A stretch of 64,000 nucleotides of DNA. Origin: Oehlia diaphana. Lineage: Eukaryota; Glomeromycota; Glomeromycetes; Glomerales; Glomeraceae. Numbering within the stretch: the stretch's first letter is position 1; the number at the start of each line of letters is the position of its first letter. A program made the position numbers and the translations under genes. Location of the stretch: assembly GCA_003833135.1 (NCBI GenBank), contig QZLH01000393.1:8908-72907 (forward strand). The letters are read 5' to 3'. Below are positions 45,702 through 58,324 of this stretch, piece after piece. The notes below the pieces were generated by a model. The model was not told where the DNA came from. It did no database searches and saw only the letters and a list, made by a program, of their open reading frames with translations.

Positions 45702-48461
45702 CTATACTTTTATTCTTTTCTTATCAACATTAAATAGTCTATTCCTTCTTGAGAATTTGGATCTCTTTGAATTGTTTTGTTGTATACATAAATTATTAAC
45801 AGATTCTGGTATTGTGACATTTGATAGTTCCGTTGGTAACTCAATAAGTTGCGCGATCATACCCATTTCAACATGCCACTAAAAAATTTATATATTTGAT
45901 GGTTAACTTCTTTTTTTAAAAAAAATTTACATAAAAAAATATAATAATTTAAAAAAATAATTACCTCAATATGACAATGTATAGACCAGATACCAGGATT
46001 ATCAGCTCTGTATCGAAATACGGACCAACTATTTTCAATAATAGAAAATTTCACGTTAAATAAATATAATAAAAATAAATAAACAATCGTTCAAATTACG
46101 GGTTCTTACCTGGTTGAGTTCACTACGAATGTATCGCGAGGGAAAGGATCCACTAAATTCAACCTGCTTTCATCAACTACTAATCCTGATCCCGTACCAA
46201 GTACATAGAAATTATGTCCGTGCATATGTATTGGATGAACCGCACTATTATTATCTATAATTTAAAATATAAATATAAAGATTTTTTTTTAATTTTACTT
46301 TGTCTTGTTTATAAATTATAACCAAGTAGAACAATAGTATAAAAAAGGATTGTTCTTGGTACGGAACTTACTTATATAAGTTATGTCAATAATTCCACCC
46401 GGTTGATCATAAGCATATATATTTTGATTAGCAGGAAATTGATCTAACGGCACGTCATCAGAAACAAATTTTTGTAATGTTGGATTATAATTGTCAACAA
46501 CAAATGAAGAATTATTTATAAAAGCACGTGTAACATCCTGATCGTCATTTCTAAAAGTTACAACTAATTGAATATTATTTGTTGCAGGTCCAGGAATTTG
46601 TTGAGGTTCGAGTGTTTTCAAAAGATTTGGATCAATACTAAGACAAGGATCAAGTTGATCGGGATATTCAGTGGATTGTGGAAAACCTGATTCTGCACCA
46701 TCATATCTTAAAATTCCTGTAACATTATAATTTATCGCTGAATCGACATTTACCGTTCTGTTATTAATTAGAAGGCATCTATCATCAATCGTCGCACGCA
46801 TCCAGTAATTACCAACGGTTTGGTTGGCATCAATAATGACAGAATATCTTTGGCCAATGGCTACAGGCAATTTATTTACTATTACTGGCCTCGAATATTC
46901 TCCATCTGCTTCAATAATCCTTAAAGGATGATTATCGATCGAAAATATAAAGTGGGTTAAACCGCTAAAAAGAAAAAAAAAATTGATATGATTACTATGG
47001 TTACTACTATCCGCAAAAGACCATCCACAAAAAGACCATCCAGAATAAAAAATTTCATTTTCTATTTACCTTGTATTTATTAAACGAAGTCTATATCTTC
47101 TACCGGGTGTAACTCTGTATTCAGCAAGTGGACTGTTTTCTTGACATGTGCTACCAGGTGGAGCAGCAGAACAATTATAACGACCAAAACCACTTATGAG
47201 ACCAGAATCCGGAATAGGCTAAATTTAGAGGATAAAATATTTTATTATTAAATTTTTGAATCAAATAATAAAAAGTATAAAAGTATAAAAAAGATTTAAT
47301 TCGTACATTAAAACCGCCATAATTTGGAGACATTCTTATTGCTAACATATCTGATACGCGTTGATGATACCAATCCGACATCGTTATAATGTATTCAAAA
47401 TCATATTCACTACGGTAAGGGTCATTGGGATCGTGAATGCTTTTTTTTTTTAAAAAAAAAAGTATATATAAAATAATTTATCGTAAATTGAATACACGTC
47501 GTATACTTAAAAATAATACCGTATTTTCCGTATTTTGCGGTATATAAGCACCCCAATTTTGCACTTAATGTCGGCCAGGATCCTTATGATTCTGGCCAAG
47601 TATGCTTATTTTCGGGGGGTGCTTACTAACCGCAAAATACGGTAATAATAAAATTATAATATTTACATTAATGGAGCTCGAATTCCTTCCATATATTGAC
47701 CATGTGTATGTGCGTGATACCAAAAGGTTCCACGTTGTTCTTGGGTACTAAAATCGTACACGAATGATGAACCGTTGGGAATGGGACACTGAGTCTGATC
47801 ATTTGATGGTCACGTGACATAAATCGGTCAGGAAAAAATCGAGACTAAAAAAGGACTAATTTAATTTAATTCAGATTAACTTACTTGTCCTGATACTCCA
47901 TCATACCTATTTTTTACAAAATTTAAAGAAATTTTTTTTATTATTTTTTCTTACAAAAATGAGGTAATTTTGATGTAAATTAAATAATTATAAAATGTTT
48001 TACATACCAATTAGTTCCTCTTTGAAACATTCCATGCCAATGGATAACTATTATTATTGAAGGTATTAAGATGAAAAACGTTCACAGATCTTTCAATTAA
48101 ATACACAAATATATGAAAAAAAAAAAATAATTTTACCTGACGGTTCACCAATATTATTTCTTACTGTAACTTGAATTCTATCACCTTTATTAGCATGAAT
48201 GATAGTACCGGGATATTGACCATTGATTGCAAAAATTCTTTTCGTAAAACCATCTGGAGCTAAATCTATTTGAGACAATACAATTTCGTAATTTCTTGTT
48301 ACAGGAGTAGGTGTTGCCTCCAAAGGAATAAAAGGTGTAAAAAGGCCATTATCTATGGTTTGTCTTTTATGTTTTAATTGCTCAGAAAAAGTTGATCTTG
48401 AAAACGCAGATATCACGAATAAGGTTATTATGAGAGCAAAAATTCTTTTAATATTCCCCAT
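45702..48461 (-). CDS. Secreted multicopper oxidase (laccase/ferroxidase-like)
   Basis: Ten exons on the minus strand (48461-48137, 48047-48008, 47906-47885, 47794-47667, 47439-47307, 47218-47070, 46964-46372, 46254-46110, 46028-45965, 45878-45702) give 591 aa. An N-terminal signal peptide is clear ([15 protein letters not shown]). Copper ligands are present in all four motifs: HWHG (exon 2), WYHAHTHGQ (exon 4), [10 protein letters not shown] (exon 8) and HCHIEWHVEMGM across the last splice, with Met as likely axial ligand. Three cupredoxin domains are implied. The C terminus is a basic tail without a membrane helix, unlike Fet3. Substrate (phenols, iron) cannot be read from sequence. Intron 4 holds a MITE. 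Exon 3 is 22 nt. Confidence 0.94.
47517..47645. mobile_element. MITE in intron 4 of the multicopper oxidase
   Basis: Left end TACCGTATTTTCCGTATTTT, then GCGGTATATAAGCACCCC. Right end GGGGTGCTTACTAACCGC, then AAAATACGGTA, the inverse. The centre has GGCCAGGATCCTTATGATTC and TGGCCA, also inverted. Related TCGGCCA/GGCCAGAATT words recur near 57650-57725. No coding. Confidence 0.8.
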
Positions 48462-49365
48462 CTTTTTTTTTTTAATTGAGACGCCTTATCCTGTTCTAAC
48501 GAGAAGTATCCTTCCTAAGAAGCGTATTTATACAAATTTATCAAATATTAATCATTGATAAATATATATATATATATATATTAAATCAATTCATACAAAC
48601 CCCCATAATAACTTAAATTAAAAAAACCAGCTGTTGCATTTACTATCAATCAACCAAATTTGTTGAAATGATTGACGAGGTCAACAAATTGTGTAACATT
48701 TATTATTTAGCTAATAAAGGGAAGCCTTTAATTTCTAATTATATATTTGTTTATTATATGAATTTACCAAATTAATAATTTATTTTGTCGTTTTTTTCTT
48801 AGCCGGCACAGAATAATAGGGTACAATATGATCTAAAAATAGGGGGTAAGGATATATTTAATAAACCTTGCAGTATGAAATTTACCTTAATAGGTAATGA
48901 CTGAACCCGAGCCTGAAAATTTTTTTTTTTTTTTTTGAGGAGGTCGAATTCAATAGACTTTATGCGAGATTGTAGAAAATAGAATTTATTATTAACCCTT
49001 CGGTTACACATCGCTAAACTTTTTTTAAACTGAATCAAATATTGCTAAATTATTGCTATTTGCTGAAGAATTAAATTCGTACAACACGGAGTATAAAACG
49101 CGAAGTCGACGTAACCATTTGAATCGAAGAAAAGGTGCGATTTCTTTCATATCTAAAATTGGAAATACATTTACAATTATTTCGAAAATAATTAAAATTT
49201 CATCAACTAAAATATACCGTATAATAATAATAATGTTAGTAGTACATCATCATACGATTTTCACAAAATTCACATGACAAGTGTTATTTTTGTCAATAAA
49301 ATAAAAAAAAATGTATTATGCAATTAATTCGGCATGAGGACCTAAAGTATTTTAAGTAATTTGGA
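48462..49365. other. Oxidase upstream region, no further gene
   Basis: The first 100 nt or so hold a likely oxidase promoter. A TATATA microsatellite lies at 48561-48581. Short frames on both strands have no motif. A 74-codon plus frame at 49053-49277 is basic and unrecognised, and is not called. Confidence 0.35.
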
Positions 49366-50113
49366 TTATGGTCTATTATTTATGACATGACTAAAGCTGC
49401 AGTTTTTTTTTATGTAATAACAATTGATTAATTTTACGAAAATGAATATCTTTTTTTCTCTTTTTTTTTTAAAAAAAAATGAAACAAGAGAATTAAGAAA
49501 AAAAAAAAAAAAATTTTTTTTTTTTTTAAAAAAAAAACTCGTAAAAAAAAAAAAAAAATTTTTTTTTTTTTTTTTTTTTTGAAGGGAAGTTGTATGAATT
49601 TTTTTTTTTTTTTCTTTTTCTGGGGAATTAGATACAAGATATATGAAATAAAGCCGGAAATTTTCAAAAGTTTGATTACACAAGTTTCCGAAGAGGGGAT
49701 CAACTATAGAAAATGACTAGATAAAGTCATGAACCGAACAAAAAAAAAAAATCTGAAACTCTTGAAAATCCTTATCCTTGATTTTCCATTAGGCGTTTTT
49801 ATAAATAAATTTTATTGTAATCTATATATGTTTAAAGATATCACACATTTGAAGTTAAAAAGTATTGTTGGATTAGTTTCAAGTCTGCGGAGTAACCAAA
49901 AGATATCTAGGGAAGTAATATTTTGTGTTAAATTAACTTATACAACGATTATAACACGTGAATTATAATAAAAAAAAAAGCTTCTTTATACTTTATTATA
50001 TGGTACAGTGTTTTTTTTTTTTTTTTTTTAAACGCGGATTTTTAACCNTATCTTTTTTTCTCTTTTTTTTTTAAAAAAAAATGAAACAAGAGAATTAAGA
50101 AAAAAAAAAAAAA

Positions 50114-50144
<31 letters not shown>

Positions 50145-50505
50145 TAAAAAAAAAAAATTAAAAAAAAAAAAAAAAAAATTTTTTTTTTTTTTAACATATC
50201 TCATTTATCCAAAAAGAGTTATAACAATAATATTATTTTATTATTATCCCTAAATATTTTTTTGCATTTTTGTTTGCATTTGTTTTTGCGCTTTTTTTGC
50301 TTTTATTTTTTACAATTTCCTTTTTTTTTCGAAAACGGTTATTTCATTGTCAAATGATTATCCATTATAGATGATGATTGAATCTTTTTTTTTTTGAATT
50401 TTTACTACTACAGTACAACTACAGTAAATATCTAATCTTAATTTCACTAATTAATAATATTTGTTTTTTCATTTTTTTTTTTTTTTTTTTTTTTTTAAAA
50501 ATTTT

Positions 50506-50550
<45 letters not shown>

Positions 50551-50573
50551 TTTTTTTTTTTTTTTTTTTTTTT

Positions 50574-50610
<37 letters not shown>

Positions 50611-50640
50611 AAAAATTACGATTGTATGAGTTTTCTAATT
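49366..50640. repeat. Poly-A/poly-T blocks with an assembly join
   Basis: Alternating A and T homopolymers of 10-40 nt fill about 49449-49610, 50010-50195 and 50470-50609. One N lies at 50048. The sequence right after it (TATCTTTTTTTCTC, then AAAAAAAAATGAAACAAG) repeats 49447-49500 almost exactly. Any open frame through these tracts (Phe or Lys runs) is an artefact. Confidence 0.85.
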
Positions 50641-50984
50641 TTTTTTTACTATAAAAATTTAATTCCGCTAATTTATAATATTAATAATTTTTTTTGTTTA
50701 TTAACTCGATTTAATACAAAATAAATTTAGCGGAAAAACTTTAATTATAAAATGTGATATTATTTTCTTTCTTTTCTTTTCTTTTCTTTCTTTTTTATTG
50801 GTGAAGACAGAAACTATAAAAAAAATTATAAGTAGTACTAATACCGTACAAGTATATTTTAAATAGATTGTCCATTTTATTAATGACATATGTAAAAATA
50901 AGCAGGAGAAAATTCGGAAGATCAAAAAAAAAAAATAAAATAAAATAATAAAAATTACTTTAAAAAGAAACGGCAATAACAATT
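50641..50984. other. AT-rich DNA with TTTTC microsatellite
   Basis: A TTTCTTTTCTTTTCTTTT-type run lies near 50764-50796. Nothing else is supported. Confidence 0.4.
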
Positions 50985-53404
50985 CTCTCTCTTTGTTTAA
51001 CGTTCTTCCGAAACCTCAATACAAATTACTATTTATAATTTACTATGATGTCAATCGGTGTGACTCGTGTGATCAATGAATGATACTTCGTCCCGCGTCA
51101 AATAAAAAATTCTATAAATAAATATTCTATAAAAAAAAATTGTTTTATTGAGTAAAAAAGATATAAGTCAATGTTAAATGCAATAAAGTTGATGATACAA
51201 AAGTATTACCATCATGCAATAGATGCTTTATCGCATATTTGAGTGTTTCAGATTGATCGATCGATATATTAGATGGAATTCGTATCTTGCATTGTCTAAT
51301 TTAATATCATTTATTCAAAGGAACTATGGAAGCTACGGAATCTACGATCGGACTTCGGAACAATTCAATAAATTTTTACTTTCTGATTTTCACGCCAAGA
51401 ATCATGTTAATTTTTTTACACTCTATTCATGTCTATCATTCCGGTTTCCGATCATTCATGCAGGGCAGGTAGTAATATGCTATGCATCTCTCCCAAAAAA
51501 ATGATCCCTTGATTTTTCAATTAAGTAAATTATTTAATTGTTTAAAAATGTTAAAATTAAATAAAACATGTTGTGTATAACTTACACTAAATAGTCGGAC
51601 TCCCAAAGCTGTACGGCTATAATTAGTAGGGTTAGGTTTCACTGTTTCAAACTGTGTAGAACGATTAAAAATAATCATATCGTAACGCTGGTCCTGCGTG
51701 AAGTAGTAAAATTGTGTGCTGATCTCCATTTCCATCCCTTACCCCTAACATACTGTTGTAATCCATAAATTACGTATAATATTTTTTAATGAAATAATTT
51801 CTAATTAAGCCAAATATAGACAATAAGTTCCAACAAGTTCTTAGAAAAATAGGCAAGAACGGTAAGAACGAAAAGTCCAGTTCCTGTAAGGACTTCAACT
51901 AAATTCCCCTAGACCCGTTAATCAAAAACATCTAATTACTATTTATAATTTTAAAATTTTTTTTTATTTGTATTTTTTCATCCGTTAATATTACAGTCGT
52001 TGATGATTGGTCTTTTATTAAAATCCGAATTTTAGCATCCTTTTAATAAATTCGAGGAGTGCATTTAAAATAATTGATGATCCTGAATCAAAAAGCATTA
52101 ATTCTTACTAAATATATATTTGATGCTATAGTATACTATTTTTGTTCTCCAAATCCATATATGTCGTAACTACTTTGCACATGCTTAGAATTTACATGTT
52201 TACATATGAAATTAATTATAGTACAATGAGTCAATCCGTTATATGTTCTCCAATCCGCATCTGAATGGACATGCCAGATTTCTGTTATCAGATCCATCTG
52301 ATTATCTAAAAAAATTTTAATTGTGGTCATTAACAATTTCGTTTATTTTTAAACCCAATTTATTTGGCATTTTAACTCGGAGATAATTTTCATTTGTGAA
52401 TAATCCATTGGTCCGTCAATAACCTATAAACGGTTAACATCATGATTTTCACGGCTAATTTACATGCCGTATCGAACATTATCTTTTCGAATGTGTCTGA
52501 ATATTCAAAAAAAAAGAAAAAAAATTTGTAATGAATAATTAAATTATAGGTTTTTTGATTAATAACACACAATTGTACTTCGTTTATAATTGTCCAAATT
52601 AACAATAACAATTATTCGTTCAGGTAACAATAAAGTAGTCAACCTTCTTCGATGAAAAAAGAAGCAAGGCTGTATTATTATAGAAACATAATCTCGTTTT
52701 GTAACAAGTGTTTCTTGGTACAATTTTACAATTGTACTTTTGGTTATGATTATCCGAATTAACAATATTTGGTCAGAACAGCGTAGTAGATAATTAATCG
52801 TTCTTCGATGAAAGAAAACTTAATTATGAGTTATTACACTTAATTTACTTTAATTTTGTCAAATCTGAAAATATCATTTTGCCCAAATTATGCCCAATTT
52901 GTTAATATTTATAATTTTATAAATCATCATAATATTTCATTAAATATTAAAAAATTATTAATGAATAAAATAATACTTTACTTTTCTATTATAATTTATT
53001 CGAATTTGTTTTGAACTTTTTATGAGCAAGTAATTATTATTAAAAAATGATAGTGAAAAATTTTAACTAGAAAAGAGTTAACCATTTTTTTTAATTGGGT
53101 AAACAGTTGCTTAATTGGTATTAGACTAAATAATTTAGTTCCGCCCTAAATATTGCTTTAAAAGTTTCATTATAATAATTCCAATTCTTTCGAAAGAAAA
53201 AAAATCCGAATCATTTTTGTTTATTGTAAACTTTTATAATTAATAATGTTTTTAATCAAATATTTTAAAAAATAAAGAAATTTTGTCAAATTCATTTTAC
53301 ATTTACACTTATAATAATTAAATCAATTATTTTTACTAAACGTCATAAACATAGCAAAAGATACAAAGCGTAGTGAAATATACAAGGATACATGGCGTAT
53401 CGAA
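50985..53404. repeat. Diverged tandem duplication, copy A (2.4 kb)
   Basis: Copy A shares ordered blocks with copy B (53405-55185): CTTTGTTTAACG, then ATGATGTCAATCGGTGTGA; CATGTTAATTTTTTTACACT; GACCAGCGTTACGATATGA/GACCAGCATTACGATATGA in one or other strand; TCCGCATCTGAATGGACATG; ATTTCTGTTATCAGATCCAT; and a final GGATACATGGCGTA. On the minus strand, coding-like pieces occur (TEIWHVHSDADWRTYNGLT near 52300-52240). Indels and stops are frequent. Confidence 0.7.
51517..52611 (-). pseudogene. Coding-like remnants of an unidentified gene (copy A)
   Basis: Minus-strand pieces keep their reading between copies A and B. One is around 52440-52395 (KIMMLTVYR against KIMMLTIYR). One is around 52300-52140 (NQMDLITEIWHVHSDADWR against NQMDLITEIRHIHSDADWR, with FGEQK and a stop at the end). 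One is around 51735-51600 (GPALRYD, NYSRTALGVRLF). Conserved spacing suggests an ancestral spliced gene. I do not recognise its family. Frames are broken in both copies. Confidence 0.35.
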
Positions 53405-55185
53405 AGACAATTTCTCTTTGTTTAACGTCCAAAACGTTAAATGAATATACCATTTTACTATTTTTAATTCGCTATTTATGTATGATGTCAATCGGTGTGA
53501 TCATAATACTCGTAATACTCGCCCACGTAAATCATAATCTATAAATAAAAAATTCTATAAAAAAAATTTTATTTTTAATTTAATTATAGTCAAATGTTAA
53601 ATATCAAAAAAGAAAAAGTTAATGTTACAAAAAGTATTAAAAGTATTACTATCACGTAATAAATTTTATCGCGCGTTTAAATGATTCGTATTTACCAGTT
53701 TAATTTTTTGATGATTCATTGCCAAGAAATTACGGAAGCTACGGAATCTATAATCGGATCAATTCAATTATAAACTTTAATAAATAGTTGCCAAGAAATT
53801 AAGTTCTGATTTTCACGATAATTTTCGCCAAGAATCATGTTCGAGATTTTCATGTTAATTTTTTTTACACTCTATTCATATCTATCATACCACAGTTTCC
53901 TAAACATCATGCAAGTAGTAATATGCTATTCATTCCTCCCAAAAAATGATTCTTAAGTAAATTATTTAATTGTTTAAAAATGTTATAATTTCTTTGAACG
54001 CAGGACCAAAGCTACACGGCTATAATTTGAAGGGTCATATCGTAATGCTGGTCCTGAAGAGATGCGTGAAATAGTAAGTTGTGTGTTGATCTTCTTTCCA
54101 TCCCTTACCCCTAACACTGTTGTAAAACTTATCTGACATTAATTATCTGCTATTACGTAAAACATAATCTTTACAAATTATACATTATATATTTTTGTTC
54201 TCCAAATTCATACAAATCGTAACTACTTTTGCACATGCTTAGAGTTACTTTACATATGAAATTAATTATAGTTCAATTAGTCAATCCGTTAAATATTCTC
54301 CAATCCGCATCTGAATGGATATGCCGGATTTCTGTTATCAGATCCATCTGATTATACATAAATATTATAATGGTGGCCATTAACAATTTCGTTTATTTTA
54401 AAACAAGTTTTCTTGGCATTTTTAATTCTGTGATAATCATCATCTATAACGTCTATAAATGGTTAACATCATGATTTTCGTGGCTAATTTACGTGCCGTA
54501 CCTTGCTTGGAGTTATCGTTATCGTTTAAATAATAAAATATATATTCTTGATTCATAACACACAATTGTACTTCGGTTAGGATTATCCAGAATTAACAAT
54601 TTACTTGTTTAAGTAACAGCGTAGATAATCAATCGTCTTCAATGAAGGAAGGTTTCAGTATTTATTATTGAGAGTTAATTACACAATTTTTTCAAATACC
54701 ATTTTGCCCAAATTATGCCCAATTTGCTAAATTATAATGTTATGAATCATAATCATATTTATGAATAAATAATACTTCACTGTTCTATTATAATTTATTC
54801 GAATTTGTTTGAGAAATGAATTAGCTTTTATAAGCAAATGAAAGAGAAGGGAAATCATTTATTATCAAAGTGAGTGAAAATTTTTAACCATAAAAAGAGG
54901 ACCATTTTTGAATTAAGTAAATGGTTGCCTAATTTGTATTAGATTAAATAATTTAGTTTCCGCCCTAATGTTGCTTTAAAATTCTTTCGAAATAAAAAAA
55001 CTGCTATTGTAAACTTTGTACGTAATAATGTTTTAATCAAGTATTTTATAGAAAAAGAAATTTGTCAAATTCATTTTAACACTTATAATAATTACATCGA
55101 TTATCTTTATTAAATGTCATGATTTTTTAATACAAAGCATAGCGGAAGATACGAAGCGTAATGGAGGATACATGGCGTAGTGGAA
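53405..55185. repeat. Diverged tandem duplication, copy B (1.8 kb)
   Basis: Direct-orientation counterpart of copy A with several deletions. The minus-strand pieces equivalent to those in copy A are at about 54500-54440, 54360-54190 and 54115-54000. The last reads GVRDGKKINTQLTISRISSG, then GPALRYDPSNYSRVAL, in one frame, better than in copy A. Confidence 0.7.
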
Positions 55186-58138
55186 GAAATTTTTGTTCTA
55201 CTTAGGAGTATGTAAATGTCTGTTTATACGCACGCATATGAAAAACAACTTTTCGCTAAACTATAAATCGCATAAAAGTTCGTCTAGTGAAAAATTTATA
55301 TTAAAAGTTCACGTTTTCAATAATTTTAAAATTAGTAATAAAAAATCATTATTAATCTTTTTTTCACTGAAGGGTAATTTTTATCTGCGATCAATATTTA
55401 AAATATATTTTTATGATTTTTAAAATCTTCAAATCAAGATGTTACAATTCATTACTTGAAAATGCTTTTAGGTTTGTTGCATAATTTTGATCATTATTTG
55501 TTTTTACCACGAAAATACAACAAAGAGAGCGACGTAAAGAATATAAGTTCACTTTACGTCCTATGATGACTCTCAGTTACTTTGCTAATAGTATACCAAA
55601 GACTAAACCTTAAAAAATATATATACGAACGGATTTTGAAAGAATTTTTGTGGGTTCTATATCTCGTCATCCTAAATCCAGACACTCAAAACCGATAAAA
55701 TCTTAATCCAAATGTCATAATCTCGAAATAAATGTCATAATCCCGTACCCCCATAATACCGATTTCAAGATTTTTCATTTCCGTATTTTGAATTTCGGGC
55801 TTTTGAAATATAACATTTCGATATTTTGATTATTCGGGAAGAAACTACGGGTGAGTGTCGGATATTATACCGTCGGGATTATGAGTTTCAGGTTTTCGTA
55901 CCAAATCCAGATTGTAGATATGTGATGACTTTGTTAGGTACGCCGCATACTATTATTATCAAGTGAAAATCTACTTTACTCAATATAAATCATATGTTCT
56001 AACCCTTTCTTTTACAACTGGAAAGATTAATATTCAAGGTAAGTATTGAACGGTCTTTTGTTATCAGAATGATTAATGAGTTCACAGAGTAAATTTTTTC
56101 AAGATTGAAAAAAAAATAGGTTATTAAAATAAATTTAATCGAGTTGTTATTACAGTATTAAGAGTTCAATTACTGATAAATTCAAAAGAACTAAAATTAT
56201 TGGGCAATTTATAGGATGAGACAAATTATTCGATAAATATTGCTTGCCAGTAACTTTGCTGAGCAAGGCGCTGGGACGGGTTGCGAAATATTATGATCTT
56301 GGAATTGCTGTTAAATACTCATTTGTTACTTACTAATTATGCTAATTATTACGTTGATATAATTTTTCATTTGTTCGCGCAATATCTGATATTGAATGTT
56401 AAGCGCAACTTACAATTTTCAATACAGCTTAAAAGTTTAAATGTTCTGATAAAAGCTGCAGTTAATTTTATAAGTTATTTAGCTAGATTTACTTTATTTA
56501 TACTCATTTTTTTTATTATTTTCTTTATGATATTACTTGTCACTTCAGTATTGATTGATCATGATTTTGGTCGTTTACATTAAACTTTATGTCTAATAAA
56601 ATTTTGATTGTAGAAACCGATTAACATGCACCACCAAAAACGTAGGTCGTTTTGGTCGAGTAGATAAAAAATACCGACAAATACAAAACGAAAATTGATT
56701 GGTTGGTTAATAGTTTATCCCCATCAATCATCTGCTCAAAATTGAACTTTGGTCTCAAATTTTGGTTGGTTTTTAGTTTTTGTGATCAAAATGGCAATCG
56801 AAGTACTATAGACTATATTTACTAAGAAACGGGAAGTCCGGAGCGAAAAACTAAATTTGTAATTTCATTGGGCGAAGATCACGTGACGGACAGAGAAATT
56901 CACGTGATTTATTTTTTAGCTCCGGACAATTAATTATAAAAACACGTGACACATTCTAACATAGAAATGTGTCACTTCCATGGGCGCCCTTAAAAATGAT
57001 TAAACTAAATATAAATAAGTAGATTATTTACGATATAAAAATTTCTACCTGATATTGAGTCAGCTTGTAGAACCACCTATATGACATCATTGTAGCTACG
57101 GCCTTGTGCACAAAGCAGATTACTACTAGCCATAGTAGCACTACGAGCACATAAACCCCTATATCACTTGCCTTAAATCCTTATTTCAGTACAAAGCATT
57201 TTTAAAAAATGATTTGCTGTCCCAATATACCGCCAGTGACCCAGTTAATATATCGCTTAAATTTTAAATCAAGGATCCCAGAAAATACTAAAGGTCCTCC
57301 TAAGTTAGTGAGATACATCTTTGGACTCTATACTGAACCGAGAGCATGATACTATAAATGTTAAACAAATTTCAACATTACTTTGAACGAGTAGGATAGC
57401 ATTATTTTTTGTATAAAAAGAGCGTTATTTATTTAAAAATTTTTTTTTTTTGTATAGCTGATAGAGTTTTTTGTATAAAGGGTTGATTGAGAAAGAGTTT
57501 GAGAAAGAGTTTTTGAAAAAAATTTAGTACGAAAAAGGTGATTTTATAAGAAAAAAACGCGTAATGCCGTAACGTGATTAACGTGATTTTTTGATTTTTT
57601 CAGTTTAAAAATTTTTTCTGCGGTGATTAGCTAAAAGTTAATTATGTGAATTTGGCCAGAATTATGCAAGGTCGGCCAACATTACGATTCACAAATTCTG
57701 GCCAAACTTAATGTCAGCCAGCATTATGATGATTGCATATCCTAAATCAGGCGAAAATTAATATCATTTTTTATAACCCTATTCTGTGATTCCGTGAAAT
57801 TCTTTGAAACATAGAAAATCATATATCGGTTTGACGGGACCGTTCATTCAATCTTTATAATAAACTCCCGTTACTATCCAATAATTTTATTATTATGCTA
57901 AAACATCGTAATATGAGATAACCGACCTAAATAACAACTTATGAGGATAACTGATAATATATGTAATCATTGAGCAACCGGATCAGTAGAATATTTTGTT
58001 TCATATAGCAATACAAAAATATTACTCATGTGAACATCAGGAATGAGATATTTTTATCTCCGAATAATATATTTATACTTAGCTTTTTTTTTACACAAAC
58101 TGTTTGGAGCGCGACGAACCTAGCGCCGCCTCCGAAAA
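55186..58138. other. No supported gene; TE-like scraps
   Basis: A hydrophobic plus frame (ATG 56293, ending 56583, 96 codons) could encode a small membrane peptide but has no recognised relative. Two TCACGTGA palindromes occur at 56879-56886 and 56900-56907, close to further CACGTGA words. GGCCAGAATTATGCAAGGTC-type words (57650-57725) recall the MITE in the oxidase intron. Confidence 0.35.
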
Positions 58139-58324
58139 ATGGTAGCCGGATTCATTTTGCCGGTTCTTTAGAATTAGGGTTAGGACTAAAGTTAGGTTAT
58201 GGGAAAGGGATTAGGATTAGTAATTTGTCACGTAGTGTAAAAGTTCTTCGATTTTATAATTATTCTGTGGACTTGGAAATTTTAACTCTAATTGTCGCCC
58301 CGGAAAAATGAATCTGGCTATCAT
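58139..58324. mobile_element. Small MITE-like inverted repeat, 186 bp
   Basis: The left end ATGGTAGCCGGATTCATTTT continues GCCGG. It is inverted at the right end, CCGGAAAAATGAATCTGGCT continuing ATCAT, with about three mismatches over 25 bp. The interior has TTAGGGTTAGGAC-like words. It is GC richer than its surroundings. Confidence 0.6.

Noticed and set aside
49366..49703. Two Lys/Phe-rich minus frames and similar poly-Phe frames at 9293-9493 and 50378-50611
   Set aside because: They are translations of A/T homopolymers without motif or codon bias.
56293..56583. 96-codon hydrophobic frame as a membrane peptide gene
   Set aside because: AT-rich codons give hydrophobic residues by chance; no signal beyond composition.
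58165..58215. TTAGGGTTAGG words as an internal telomere
   Set aside because: Only one or two irregular units occur inside a MITE-like element; no tandem array.
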